Source of the DNA: Jeotgalicoccus meleagridis
GTDB taxonomy: Bacteria > Bacillota > Bacilli > Staphylococcales > Salinicoccaceae
Assembly (NCBI RefSeq): GCF_903994045.1
Contig: NZ_CAJEWD010000003.1
Span: 372,001-436,000, forward strand
Direction of reading: 5' to 3'
Length of the DNA stretch: 64,000 bases
The notes under the pieces are model-generated. The model made no database searches. It worked only from the letters and a program-made list of their open reading frames with translations, and had not been told where the DNA came from. Below are positions 24,329 to 33,247 of the stretch, in pieces. Made by a program: the position numbers and the translations under genes. Each line of letters starts with the position of its first letter. Position 1 is the first letter of the stretch.

Positions 24329-25933
24329 ATGGAACAAAACGGTTATCTGTGGCAAGGTGCAGTTGATATCGAAGCACTTTTATACGAATTAGTATCTTGG
24401 CAGAGTTTATCTGGAAGCCAAGGGGAGATTGATTTTCCATATAAATTAAAGGACAAACTATTAGAGCTAGAATATTTTAAAAAACAAGAAGATAAAATTC
24501 GTTTGTTTGATGCTGGTTTTGCTAGAAATGCGCTCTCTGCTTTATATAAAAATAAAAAGACACAGGATACGGTTGTCTTGATCAGTCATTTTGACACGGT
24601 TGGAGTGGAAGAATATGGGCAGCTCTCTCATTTAGCTTTTGATCCAAAGACTTTAACAGAAAAGCTGAAAGTTTCAGATGTTAATTTATCTAAGGAAGCT
24701 CAAGCAGATCTTGAAACAGGGGAGTTTGTTTTTGGACGTGGCGTGATGGATATGAAAGCAGGCTTAGCGCTACATATGCATATTTTGGAACAGGCAATCA
24801 AAGAAGAATGGGACATTAATATCTTACTCATCACTGTACCAGATGAAGAGGTGAGTTCTGCAGGCATGCTAGCAGCTGTGCCGGGTCTGGTTCAATTAAA
24901 AGAAGAGTATGAGTTAAATATTAAATTGTTCTTAAATGGAGAACCTTCATTTACTCAAGAGCCACAAGATAATAATCACTACATATATTCAGGCTCAATC
25001 GGTAAAATTATGCCAGCTGCTTTATTTTATGGCATTCCTACACACGCTGGTGAGCCCTTAGGCGGTATTACTGCACACTTTTTATCGTCTTACTTGAATA
25101 AGAAAATGGAATTCACTGACCGATTTAAAGAGTCATTTGACGGTGAGACAACGCCGTTACCAATCTGTCTACAATCAAATGATTTAAAGGAGAATTATGA
25201 CGTTCAAACTTCTCACCATAGCTATTCCTTGTATAATGTTGTCACTATGGAGCAGAGTGCACGAGATGTCATGATGATTTTTAAGGAAATTGCTGAAGAG
25301 GCAATGGATGAATGTCGAAAAGATTACTTAAGGATTGTAGAAGATAATAAGGTAGAAGCTTTACAGTGCATTAGGGTGATGGAGTACCGTGAAGTTTTAG
25401 AATATTTCATTGATAAATACAGTCAAGAAGAAGCGGAACGTTTAATTAAACCGATGGTTGAAAATTATCAAGGTGATCAAAGAAAGCTAACTTTACTTAT
25501 TGCTGACCGTTTAATGGAATACTGTCAGGAACTCGCACCAGCGACAATTCTAATGTTTGCTCCACCTTATATGCCAGCAGTAAACTCATCAGATGATGAA
25601 TTAGTTAAAAAATTGATTGATGTGACAGAAAAAGCATTTGAAACTTCCTACAACCACACGGTTGTAAATAAACATTATTTTAATGGGATTTCAGATTTAT
25701 CGTATGTGAATTTTTCTGCTGAAGATGATGATTGGGAAGTGTTCAAGCATAACGCCCCACTTTGGGGAGAGACCTATTCAATTCCATTTGAAGATATGCA
25801 AAAACTGAATGCACCAGTGATGAATATCGGTCCTTTCGGCAAAGATGCACATAAATTGTCAGAGCGTCTGCATAAGAGAAATGCATTTGAGATGTTACCT
25901 CAAGTATTAAGAGAGGTTATTTTATCAATATAA
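24329..25933 (+). CDS. rocB: RocB-like M20-family peptidase
   Basis: A 534-residue M20 metallopeptidase of the RocB (arginine utilisation) type. Metal-site motifs are present: ISHFDTVG (about 88-95), GRGVMDMKAG (about 137-146), and the catalytic-metal pair VPDEEVSSAG (about 170-179). RocB is needed for arginine use in Bacillus but its reaction is unproven. AAGGGG lies seven bases before the ATG at 24329; the ATG at 24323 is too near. No other roc gene is adjacent. A long inverted repeat follows. Confidence 0.8.
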   Translation: MEQNGYLWQGAVDIEALLYELVSWQSLSGSQGEIDFPYKLKDKLLELEYFKKQEDKIRLFDAGFARNALSALYKNKKTQDTVVLISHFDTVGVEEYGQLSHLAFDPKTLTEKLKVSDVNLSKEAQADLETGEFVFGRGVMDMKAGLALHMHILEQAIKEEWDINILLITVPDEEVSSAGMLAAVPGLVQLKEEYELNIKLFLNGEPSFTQEPQDNNHYIYSGSIGKIMPAALFYGIPTHAGEPLGGITAHFLSSYLNKKMEFTDRFKESFDGETTPLPICLQSNDLKENYDVQTSHHSYSLYNVVTMEQSARDVMMIFKEIAEEAMDECRKDYLRIVEDNKVEALQCIRVMEYREVLEYFIDKYSQEEAERLIKPMVENYQGDQRKLTLLIADRLMEYCQELAPATILMFAPPYMPAVNSSDDELVKKLIDVTEKAFETSYNHTVVNKHYFNGISDLSYVNFSAEDDDWEVFKHNAPLWGETYSIPFEDMQKLNAPVMNIGPFGKDAHKLSERLHKRNAFEMLPQVLREVILSI

Positions 25934-25940
25934 AAAGAAA

Positions 25941-26098
25941 AGGGCTGGGATATAAATCCTAAACCTACAAGTAAAAAATGACCTGGAAAACAGAAATATA
26001 GTTTTCCAGGTTTTTTTCCATTCGACATCATTTCTGACAGATCCAATGGAATTTTCATCGATATTTGACCTAGAGACTGGACTTTTGTCCCAGCCCCT
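25941..26098. repeat. Long intergenic inverted repeat with nested hairpin, terminator-like
   Basis: AGGGCTGGGA (from 25941) pairs with TCCCAGCCCC ending near 26097, enclosing about 135 bp that contain a second strong hairpin (CCTGGAAAAC/GTTTTCCAGG, 25983-26010) followed by seven T. Similar GGGxTGGGACA...GTCCCAxCCC elements are scattered between genes in staphylococcal genomes. It lies between two convergent genes and would stop transcription from both sides. Confidence 0.7.
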
Positions 26099-26110
26099 TT
26101 TTTTTTAAGA

Positions 26111-27106
26111 TTATAACTTCAAATTAACAATTGTACGTCCTTTTGTTTTTCCATCGATAATATCGTGAAGTGTTTGTGGTAGCTCATTCAAGCTCACTTC
26201 AGTCACTGCTTGTGAGTCAAGAATATCTGGTTTTAAATCTTCACCCAGTCTTTTCCAGGCTGCAATTCTTTTTTCTTTTGGATAGTAAACTGAATCGACC
26301 CCAAGCCAGTGAATACCGCGTCCTATAAAGGGTAGGACACTTGTATGAACTTCAACGCCGCCAACTAAACCGAAAGTTGCTAATGCACCTTCAGGTTTCA
26401 AAGTTTTGATAATATATTCAGTTGTTTTACCACCAACAGGATCAATCGCTGCTTGGTAGAGTGGCTTGTTGACTGGTTTGTCATGATTATTTTCTACTTC
26501 ACTTCTATCGATAACATCATTAGCACCAATTGATTTTAAGTAATCTGTGTTTTCTTTACTGCCACTACTTGCGACAACTTCGAAACCTAATTTGCTCAAC
26601 ATATTAACTGATAAAGACCCTGATCCTCCGGAAGCACCTGCAACGAGAATTGGCCCTCCCTCTTTGTGTAGACCGACAGCCTCAAGTTTAGTAATAGCAA
26701 TTGCTGCAGTGAGACCTGCAGTCCCTAGAATCATTGACTCTTTTAGAGTAAGCCCAACGGGTAGGTGATGGACATAATCAGCGGGGACTTTAGCAAGTGC
26801 TGCATAACCACCGTTAATGGCAGTACCAATATCATAGCTTGTTGCGAGAACATCATCACCGACTTTAAAGTGATCATTTTCAGATTTCACCACACGACCT
26901 GCTAAATCAATCCCAGGTGTAATCGGATAAGTTGTAGCGATTTGTCCGAGCGCTGCAACCATGCCATCCTTGTAGTTAATGCTGGAATAATGCACATCAA
27001 TCAGAACCTCATCTTTAGCTAGATCATCATCCATAGTAAGAGTTTGAATACTCATTTCGGTCTCATCGTCTTTCTTATCTACGACTAATGCCTTATAATC
27101 CCTCAT
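26111..27106 (-). CDS. YhdH/YhfP-family NADPH oxidoreductase (acryloyl-CoA reductase-like)
   Basis: A 331-residue zinc-independent medium-chain reductase: N-terminal GroES-like domain with YSSINYKDG (about 41-49) and PGIDLAGRV, then a Rossmann domain with the nucleotide loop GASGGSGSLS (about 158-167). The family includes E. coli YhdH (acryloyl-CoA reductase) and quinone oxidoreductases. No Zn-binding Cys are present. The substrate is uncertain. A GGAGG site precedes the ATG. Single gene. Confidence 0.82.
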   Translation of the reverse strand: MRDYKALVVDKKDDETEMSIQTLTMDDDLAKDEVLIDVHYSSINYKDGMVAALGQIATTYPITPGIDLAGRVVKSENDHFKVGDDVLATSYDIGTAINGGYAALAKVPADYVHHLPVGLTLKESMILGTAGLTAAIAITKLEAVGLHKEGGPILVAGASGGSGSLSVNMLSKLGFEVVASSGSKENTDYLKSIGANDVIDRSEVENNHDKPVNKPLYQAAIDPVGGKTTEYIIKTLKPEGALATFGLVGGVEVHTSVLPFIGRGIHWLGVDSVYYPKEKRIAAWKRLGEDLKPDILDSQAVTEVSLNELPQTLHDIIDGKTKGRTIVNLKL

Positions 27107-27263
27107 AAAGAGCCTCCTTTAATCTTGTAACTTCATTTTAACTATCAAAGTTGGCTAATGCATGTAATATCTCTTCTTGAGCGACTTTAAAGAAGTATGG
27201 TGGGTGTAACAGATGCAATCATAAAAAACTATCAAATCTAACAGATTTATGAGGGTGAGTAGG

Positions 27264-28394
27264 ATGAAAGTAATTGTTGGCATGGATTCTTTTAAGGGGA
27301 GTTTATCTTCTGTAAAAGCAAATATGGCAGTCAAAAGAGGTTTTCAAAAAATATATCATGATGCTGACATCGTGACTTTTGCAATGGCTGATGGTGGAGA
27401 GGGTACAACAGAGACTTTAGTAGATGGTATGAAGGGCGATTTAATAGAAACGACAGTTCTAGGACCACTGAAAAAAGAAGTCACTGCTTCATATGGTTAT
27501 ATAGAAAGTGATGAGCTCGCAATTATAGAGGTTGCTTCAGCATGTGGACTGACCTTACTAAAAAATGAGGAATTAAATCCCCTTAAAGCAACGAGTTATG
27601 GTGTCGGTCAGATGATTCAGCATGCTTATAAACAAGGAGCTCGAAAGTTTATTATTGGTCTCGGTGGAAGTGCGACAAACGACGGTGGTGTTGGTATGTT
27701 GCAAGCCTTAGGTTTCAAATTTTTAGATAAAAACCATAAGGAGATTGAACTTGGAGGCGACTATTTAAGGGATATCGCTGAAATTGAACCGACTCAAAAA
27801 TTTAAAGATTGTCATTTTAGAGTAGCCTGTGATGTGACCAATCAGTTATATGGTAAAAATGGCGCTACATATGTATTTGGTCCTCAAAAAGGAGTAACAA
27901 AAGATCAATTGGAACCACTCGATGAAGGACTTAAACATTTCGCTCAAAAAACTGAGAGCCTACTAGATATAGATATTGATTCTATAGAAGGTGGGGGTGC
28001 TGCTGGAGGTTTAGGAGCTGCCTTTTATGGTTACTTGAACGGAGAATTAGAATCAGGTATTTCACTGATACTTGATGTGTTAAAGGTCGAAGGTGCTGTC
28101 AAAGAAGCGAATTTAGTAGTTACAGGAGAAGGGCAGTTAGATGCTCAAACGTCCATGGGGAAAGTGCCAGCAGGTATGGCAAAACTTGCTAAAAAACACG
28201 ACTTACCGATTGTCGCAATCGCTGGTGCTTTAACAGATGATGCTTATAGCCTAAATGAATATGGCATCGATGCACTTTTTAGTATTCAAGATCGACCAAG
28301 AGATATAGAAGCGGCTATGGATAATGATGTCACAGAAGATGGCATTGAAAAGCTAGCAGAACAAATTGCTAGAACCTTACACATAAATCTATAA
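27264..28394 (+). CDS. Glycerate kinase
   Basis: A 376-residue kinase of the GarK/GlxK family, phosphorylating glycerate with ATP. It has MKVIVGMDSFKGSLSS at the N-terminus, MADGGEGT (about 44-51), GLGGSATNDGGVGML (about 130-144) and VTGEGQLDAQTSMGKVP (about 288-304), all typical. The ATG at 27264 is preferred over the ATG at 27249, which precedes the GGTGAG ribosome site. Stand-alone gene with a strong terminator. Confidence 0.92.
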   Translation: MKVIVGMDSFKGSLSSVKANMAVKRGFQKIYHDADIVTFAMADGGEGTTETLVDGMKGDLIETTVLGPLKKEVTASYGYIESDELAIIEVASACGLTLLKNEELNPLKATSYGVGQMIQHAYKQGARKFIIGLGGSATNDGGVGMLQALGFKFLDKNHKEIELGGDYLRDIAEIEPTQKFKDCHFRVACDVTNQLYGKNGATYVFGPQKGVTKDQLEPLDEGLKHFAQKTESLLDIDIDSIEGGGAAGGLGAAFYGYLNGELESGISLILDVLKVEGAVKEANLVVTGEGQLDAQTSMGKVPAGMAKLAKKHDLPIVAIAGALTDDAYSLNEYGIDALFSIQDRPRDIEAAMDNDVTEDGIEKLAEQIARTLHINL

Positions 28395-28396
28395 AA

Positions 28397-28428
28397 AGAA
28401 GGGCTTGGATATCTATCCAAGCCCTTCT
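28397..28428. terminator. Bidirectional terminator
   Basis: AGAAGGGCTTGGA pairs perfectly with TCCAAGCCCTTCT around a 6-base loop between the kinase and repeat protein B. Confidence 0.88.
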
Positions 28429-28440
28429 TAGTCTTAAATA

Positions 28441-29280
28441 TTATTTATCATTGTAAGTCCAAGTCCAATTTTTTCCGTCAGATTCGAAGTGATAGACATA
28501 CTTATCATCAGAGAAGGAAATATCATAGCTACCTTCTTTAACAGGTCGCTCGATTAGAACTTGTGGGTCATTATGAACGAGATTAATTAACTCTTCTTTT
28601 GATAATTCATCGTACTCATTTTCAAGTTCATCGTATGACCAAGTCCAATCTTGACCATCATAAGCAAAGTGGAATTCACGACCGTCATATTCAAAGTTGT
28701 AATCATAAGGTACGTTATGAAGCGGTGATTTATCCAATTTTTCTGGTGAGTTTAAAGCTAAGTCCGCCAGATATTCTTCACTTGGTGGATCTGTTAAAAC
28801 GTCTTCATCACTAGTCTTATTTGCTTCTGCAGTATTTCCATCACTTTCATCATTACCATCATCTTCTAAAGATACTTGTTTATTATCCTGGAATTCTTCA
28901 GGTAGTGGTTGGTGTGGTCCGTCTGCATTAAATACTGTATCATCCGTCACTTTAACGGGACTGTTAACTAGAGCATCTTCTTCTGCAAAGATTTCAGCAA
29001 CTTGTTCGTTATAATCCGCTTGTGATAATTGTCCACTGTCTTTTTGTTGTGAGAGTTCATCAATTTTATTTTTTTGATCTTGAGGTAACCATTCTGTAGA
29101 AAATCCACCGTCAGCCCAACCGTCTCCATCTAGGTCAAATTGAGGAGGTTCTAGAGTACCCCAAACTGTTTTAGCATAATCTTGATCAGCTGTTTCGTCC
29201 GCTTGTGCAGGCGTATTAAATCCGCTAAATGTAAGTGCACCGGCTACTAATGCTGTTGTGAATAAAGCTTTCTTTTTCAT
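28441..29280 (-). CDS. Secreted repeat protein B (paralogue of the protein at 13444)
   Basis: A 279-residue exported protein, same plan as repeat protein A. Signal peptide (cut after about AQA at 27), N-terminal module (36-100) that aligns with A without gaps (AKTVWG, DLDGDGWADGGF, W.PQ, QKDSGQLSQ, VAEIFA), a longer acidic linker (about 105-160) and two repeats. The first (167-216) is close to those of A (LADLALNSPEKL..SPLHNVPYDYNF...WTWSY); the second (224-276) is degenerate (LVHNDPQVL..RPV..GSYDISF...WTWTY). The DxDxDG loop (49-54) suggests calcium binding. Function unknown. The copies sit about 15 kb apart in the same orientation. Confidence 0.7.
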   Translation of the reverse strand: MKKKALFTTALVAGALTFSGFNTPAQADETADQDYAKTVWGTLEPPQFDLDGDGWADGGFSTEWLPQDQKNKIDELSQQKDSGQLSQADYNEQVAEIFAEEDALVNSPVKVTDDTVFNADGPHQPLPEEFQDNKQVSLEDDGNDESDGNTAEANKTSDEDVLTDPPSEEYLADLALNSPEKLDKSPLHNVPYDYNFEYDGREFHFAYDGQDWTWSYDELENEYDELSKEELINLVHNDPQVLIERPVKEGSYDISFSDDKYVYHFESDGKNWTWTYNDK

Positions 29281-29417
29281 TAGAGAAGTCCCCTTCCTTA
29301 GATTTGAATCTTTATTCTACTGACACGGGAACACATGATTTATTATATTTCAAATATATTACAAAATAATAAGAAATCGAAATAAATCTGATAATTAAAG
29401 ATGTCTATATAAAGCAA

Positions 29418-29451
29418 AAAGAATGAAACAGAGATTTCTGCTTCATTCTTT
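29418..29451 (-). terminator. Terminator after the DsbA-like gene
   Basis: AAAGAATGAA pairs with TTCATTCTTT, extended by CAG/CTG inside; on the minus strand a T-rich tract follows. Confidence 0.7.
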
Positions 29452-29460
29452 ATAGTAGTT

Positions 29461-30105
29461 TTATTCAGCTTGTTCTTCAGCGTAAATTTTTCCTAAAGCT
29501 TCTTCAAATAGTTCGACTGGTTGTGCACCAGAGATTGAATATTTGTCATTGATTAAAAAGAATGGCACACCTTGCACACCAAGTTGTGATGCTTGAGAAA
29601 TATCGACATTGACGTCTTGATCATAGTCTTTATTCTCTAGTATCTTTTTAACTTCTTCGGCATCTAGACCAACAGATTCAGATAAACGAATGATTGTATC
29701 GAAATCGTTTAAAACTTCACCATCTTTAAAGTGAGCTTGATAGAACGTTTTGAAGAAATCTACATCTTTGCCTTTTGTTTTAGCATATTGGAAAACTCTA
29801 TGAGCATCTAGTGTACTTGTCAGCTTAGCATTATCATAATTGATTTCAACACCAGCATCTTTAGCTGTCTCTGTGACTTGTGACAACATACCTTGTGCTC
29901 TTTCTACAGGCATGCCTTTCATTTTAGAGAAAGTTTCTGCATATGCTTCTCCTGGTACATATTCAGCATCAGGCATCAAAAGGAAACTCTTATACTCTAT
30001 GTTCACATCATCTTTATGCTCAAATTTACTTAAAGCATTGTCTAAATTAGCTTGCCCGATATAGCAAAACGGACATACGAAGTCTGACCAAATTGTAATT
30101 TTCAT
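29461..30105 (-). CDS. DsbA-family oxidoreductase (FrnE-like)
   Basis: A 214-residue thioredoxin-fold protein with CPFC at residues 11-14 (SDFVCPFCYIGQ), a helical insertion (about 60-150) and the cis-proline loop GVQGVPFFLIND near residue 175. This is the FrnE/2-hydroxychromene-2-carboxylate isomerase branch of DsbA; there is no signal peptide, so it works in the cytoplasm. FrnE proteins handle disulfides in oxidative stress. It starts 2 bp after the stop of a 51-residue cysteine protein and is surely co-transcribed with it. Confidence 0.88.
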   Translation of the reverse strand: MKITIWSDFVCPFCYIGQANLDNALSKFEHKDDVNIEYKSFLLMPDAEYVPGEAYAETFSKMKGMPVERAQGMLSQVTETAKDAGVEINYDNAKLTSTLDAHRVFQYAKTKGKDVDFFKTFYQAHFKDGEVLNDFDTIIRLSESVGLDAEEVKKILENKDYDQDVNVDISQASQLGVQGVPFFLINDKYSISGAQPVELFEEALGKIYAEEQAE

Positions 30106-30107
30106 TA

Positions 30108-30263
30108 TTACTTATCCTCATTTTCTGTTGTTTTATTATCATTGACTGGACCACAGATGCCGGTTTCAAAATCACAAACCATACCTGTTTGACCGCCAAA
30201 AGAAAGTGGCTCCACTTTTTGATCTTTTACATCTGTTTGCTTGGATTCTTTATTTTCGACCAT
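30108..30263 (-). CDS. 51-residue cysteine miniprotein upstream of the DsbA-like gene
   Basis: The frame from the ATG at 30263 (a second ATG lies at 30266) to the TAA at 30108 encodes 51 residues: a charged N-terminus, then the core LSFGGQTGMVCDFETGICGP with Cys30 and Cys37 (C-x6-C), and a charged tail. AGGTG lies six bases upstream of the ATG at 30263, and the stop is 2 bp from the DsbA-like start. The Gly-rich two-cysteine core looks constrained, unlike random sequence. It could be a substrate, partner or redox carrier of the DsbA-like protein. I do not know a named family. Confidence 0.72.
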   Translation of the reverse strand: MVENKESKQTDVKDQKVEPLSFGGQTGMVCDFETGICGPVNDNKTTENEDK

Positions 30264-30359
30264 CATGTGCACCTACCTATTACTTATATATTGTAAGTAT
30301 ATTTTAACAAGTAATTGATAATAATACGAAAAACTTGTCTGGATAAGCTATAGAATGTC

Positions 30360-31625
30360 TTAACGATCAAATGTAACATCTTCAATTTCTTCTAAGTTGA
30401 TCGTAGTTTCGCTCGGTTTAGTACTTGCGATGAGTTTACCTTTTCTAAATGAATGCGTAACTACAGCTTGTTTACGGATAACTTCATATTCATTATTTGC
30501 ATTTAAAATGATAAAATTCGCATCTTTTCCTACTTCTATTCCATACTTGTCTTCGATATGGAGTGTTTTTGCACTATTCTTAGTGACTAAATCTATTGAG
30601 TTAATAATTTCATCTTTCCCCATTAACTGTGCAGCATGAATACCCATATGAAGAACTTGCAGCATATTACCCGTACCTAACGGATACCATGGATCAAATA
30701 TATCATCGTGACCAAAGCAGATGTTCATACCTGCAGCTTGAATTTCTTTTACTCTTGTTAGACCACGTCTTTTTGGATACGTATCAAAGCGACCTTGTAA
30801 ATGAATGTTTATCAGTGGGTTTGAAACGAAATTAATATTTGATAATTTTAGGAGTCTGAACAATTTTGCAGTATAAGCATCATTATATGAACCCATAGCT
30901 GTTGTATGACTAGCAGTTGTTTTCTCACCTAAACCACGTTTTAGTGCTTCGTTGGCAACAACTTCAACAAATCGTGATTGTTCATCATCAATTTCATCAC
31001 AATGGACATCGATGAGTGTATCGTATTTTTCAGCGAGATCAAAAGCGATTTTCAGAGATTCGACCCCGTACTCACGAGTGAATTCAAAGTGTGGGATCGC
31101 ACCGACCACGTCAGCTCCAAGTTTAAGCGCTTCTTCTAAAAGTGTTTCTCCATTTGGATATGACAGAATCCCTTCTTGTGGAAAAGCGACCAATTGAATT
31201 TCAACAAAGTCAGCTAGTTCTTCCTTAACTTCAAGCATTGCTTTTAAAGCAGTGAGTTCTGGATCTGTGACATCAACATGGGTACGAATATATTGAATAC
31301 CTTGGGCAATTTGCCATTTTATCGCTTGTTTAGAGCGTTGTTTAACATCTTCTATTGTTAATGACTCTTTTCTCTCAGACCATCTTTGAATTCCTTCAAA
31401 TAATGTACCGCTTAAATTCCACTCAGGTTCACCAGCAGTCAGTGTTGTATCTAAGTGAATATGAGGTTCGATAAAAGGAGGCAAGACTAAAGCGCCATTG
31501 ATATCGATAACATCTTCACCTTGAATATCTTCCTGGCTAATTTTTTTGAACTTACCATCTTCGATTAAAATATTCCATAAACCAACTTGGCCTCTTAAAC
31601 TTGCATTTTTAATAATCACGTACAA
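30360..31625 (-). CDS. codA: Cytosine deaminase / amidohydrolase
   Basis: A 421-residue amidohydrolase that turns cytosine into uracil and ammonia. Metal and active-site motifs: PHIHLD (about 55-60), [10 protein letters not shown] (about 205-214), SHTTAMG and [13 protein letters not shown] (about 300-313), all typical of CodA. Its first 17 bp overlap the end of the permease gene, so the two are translationally linked. The PyrR-type leader upstream of the permease gene supports a pyrimidine salvage role. Confidence 0.88.
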   Translation of the reverse strand: MYVIIKNASLRGQVGLWNILIEDGKFKKISQEDIQGEDVIDINGALVLPPFIEPHIHLDTTLTAGEPEWNLSGTLFEGIQRWSERKESLTIEDVKQRSKQAIKWQIAQGIQYIRTHVDVTDPELTALKAMLEVKEELADFVEIQLVAFPQEGILSYPNGETLLEEALKLGADVVGAIPHFEFTREYGVESLKIAFDLAEKYDTLIDVHCDEIDDEQSRFVEVVANEALKRGLGEKTTASHTTAMGSYNDAYTAKLFRLLKLSNINFVSNPLINIHLQGRFDTYPKRRGLTRVKEIQAAGMNICFGHDDIFDPWYPLGTGNMLQVLHMGIHAAQLMGKDEIINSIDLVTKNSAKTLHIEDKYGIEVGKDANFIILNANNEYEVIRKQAVVTHSFRKGKLIASTKPSETTINLEEIEDVTFDR

Positions 31626-32895
31626 TTTCTTCCTCTCTATTTATTGGATTTTTAACTGATACCGTTTGACGATAGCTTGCTAGTTTCATTGTAATGATAT
31701 AGATCACACTTGTACCAATTAAAGCATTCAGTGGCGGGATACCCGGTACAAAGTTCGCTAGGATAATACCACAGAGCCATGCGAATAAGGCTATAGGATT
31801 GACTGCTTTAAATTTAGTCGTTGAGAAGGCTTGGTATTCTCTCTTTCTGACAATAAAGTAATCTGCTAAAATTATTGCTCCAATAGATGGAAGTGCTGAG
31901 CCGAGCAGTGTTAAAAAGTCTACAAAGTTATTGTATAACCACATTGCGCTCAATGTACCTAAGATGCCATTAACAACGACAATTTGTTTCTTAGGTAATT
32001 TAAAAATGTTTGCAAAACCTAGTCCAGAAGCATACAAGGCACTGTCATTAGTCGTCCAGATATTTAAGCCGAGAACAATGATAGCTGGTATCATCAGACC
32101 CTGTAGCATCATGACTTCAGAAACATCGGCAACTCCAAAGGCCATTGCACCGATTGCACCAAATAGAAACATAAGAGAGTTACCGATGAAAAAAGCTATT
32201 ACAGCAGAACTTACAGCTGATTTAGGGCTTTTGGCAAAACGAGTGAAGTCAGGTGTCAAGGTGCCAGCACTAATAAATGATCCAACACAAATGGTAAGTG
32301 CCAAAGATATACTCATTGCTTGACTTGGTTCATAAGCCATCAGGGCTTCCATACCGCCCATTGAGTCTATAGCGTTAGTCATTGAATAACTACCGAAAAT
32401 TGTAATTGTAGGTACTGAAATAAAACCGAGTATGGCTAAGGCTTTTAAGCCAAAGATTGATGAGATTGTCATAGCGATGCCGAAGACGCCAATGAGGATA
32501 TATACATTAATACCTGTGGCCATTGATACTGGTACTGCAAACATTGCTAGACCGACACCGAACCAAGCAACTTGAGTTGCTGCAAGTAAAAATGAAGTGA
32601 GATATGAGCCTTTTTCACCAAAGGCGTAACGAGCGAGTAGATGAGTAGATAGTCCTGTTTTTGCTGAGATATAAGCGAGGGCGCCTGTGTATAAACCAAG
32701 AATTAAATTACCGCATAGGACAATTAAGATGAAATTCCAAAAAGATAATCCTTGGCCAAGTGTGCCTCCAGACCACATGCTTGCAGAGAAAAAGCTGAGT
32801 GAAACCATTACAACTAAAATATTCCAAAAACTTTTGCGATTACTTTGAGGTACTGCCTCTAATGAAAACTCTGTGTCTTTTGTAGACATAATCAT
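31609..32895 (-). CDS. codB: Cytosine permease
   Basis: A 428-residue transporter of the nucleobase-cation-symport-1 family with about twelve membrane helices, including [17 protein letters not shown] (first helix) and [16 protein letters not shown] (about 265-280). It imports cytosine for the deaminase. The ATG follows TGGAGGAAT. It is the first gene of the operon and lies behind a leader with a PyrR-type binding loop and a terminator. A hairpin (CCAG/CTGG with TTCTTAA/TTAAGAA) borders its ribosome site. Confidence 0.88.
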   Translation of the reverse strand: MIMSTKDTEFSLEAVPQSNRKSFWNILVVMVSLSFFSASMWSGGTLGQGLSFWNFILIVLCGNLILGLYTGALAYISAKTGLSTHLLARYAFGEKGSYLTSFLLAATQVAWFGVGLAMFAVPVSMATGINVYILIGVFGIAMTISSIFGLKALAILGFISVPTITIFGSYSMTNAIDSMGGMEALMAYEPSQAMSISLALTICVGSFISAGTLTPDFTRFAKSPKSAVSSAVIAFFIGNSLMFLFGAIGAMAFGVADVSEVMMLQGLMIPAIIVLGLNIWTTNDSALYASGLGFANIFKLPKKQIVVVNGILGTLSAMWLYNNFVDFLTLLGSALPSIGAIILADYFIVRKREYQAFSTTKFKAVNPIALFAWLCGIILANFVPGIPPLNALIGTSVIYIITMKLASYRQTVSVKNPINREEEIVRDY

Positions 32896-32956
32896 TCCTC
32901 CAGATTCTTAAATTAAGAAACTGGCGCCGAAGGGCACTTACTTGAATGTTTCTGAC

Positions 32957-32993
32957 AAAAAAAGCTTCTTGCCAGAAACATGACAAGAAGCTT
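32957..32993 (-). terminator. Attenuator terminator of codBA
   Basis: On the minus strand AAGCTTCTTG pairs with CAAGAAGCTT around a 12-base loop, followed by T residues. It lies inside the codB leader, about 60 bp before the gene, and is the OFF structure of the PyrR-type attenuator. Confidence 0.85.
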
Positions 32994-33066
32994 TTGTATA
33001 TAAGAAAATATGACAAGATAAGGCTAAATAAGCCTAGACCTGTCCATTTTCATTATATCGCGCTGT

Positions 33067-33097
33067 CCTTGTCAGTCTCTCTGGACTGATTTAAAGG
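33067..33097 (-). promoter_or_regulatory. PyrR-binding loop (anti-antiterminator) of codBA leader
   Basis: The minus strand reads CCTTTAAAT, then CAGTCCAGAGAGACTG (33088-33073), then ACAAGG. This is the conserved PyrR hairpin with its CAGAGA loop and the CCTT/AAGG outer pairs. The following TGACAAG (33074-33068) can alternatively pair with CTTGTCA at 32987-32981 in the arm of the terminator. PyrR with UMP would hold the hairpin and so favour termination. Confidence 0.88.
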
Positions 33098-33247
33098 CAC
33101 CAGTATTTGATTACTAAAAGTATTACATAAAAATCTCTAAATGTCACGTCCATATTATAATGATTAAATATACAATATTTAGGTTATTTATAACATTGAT
33201 TTGTGGTAGTATATAAACAATTACATAAAACAAAGGGGGAAACATAT

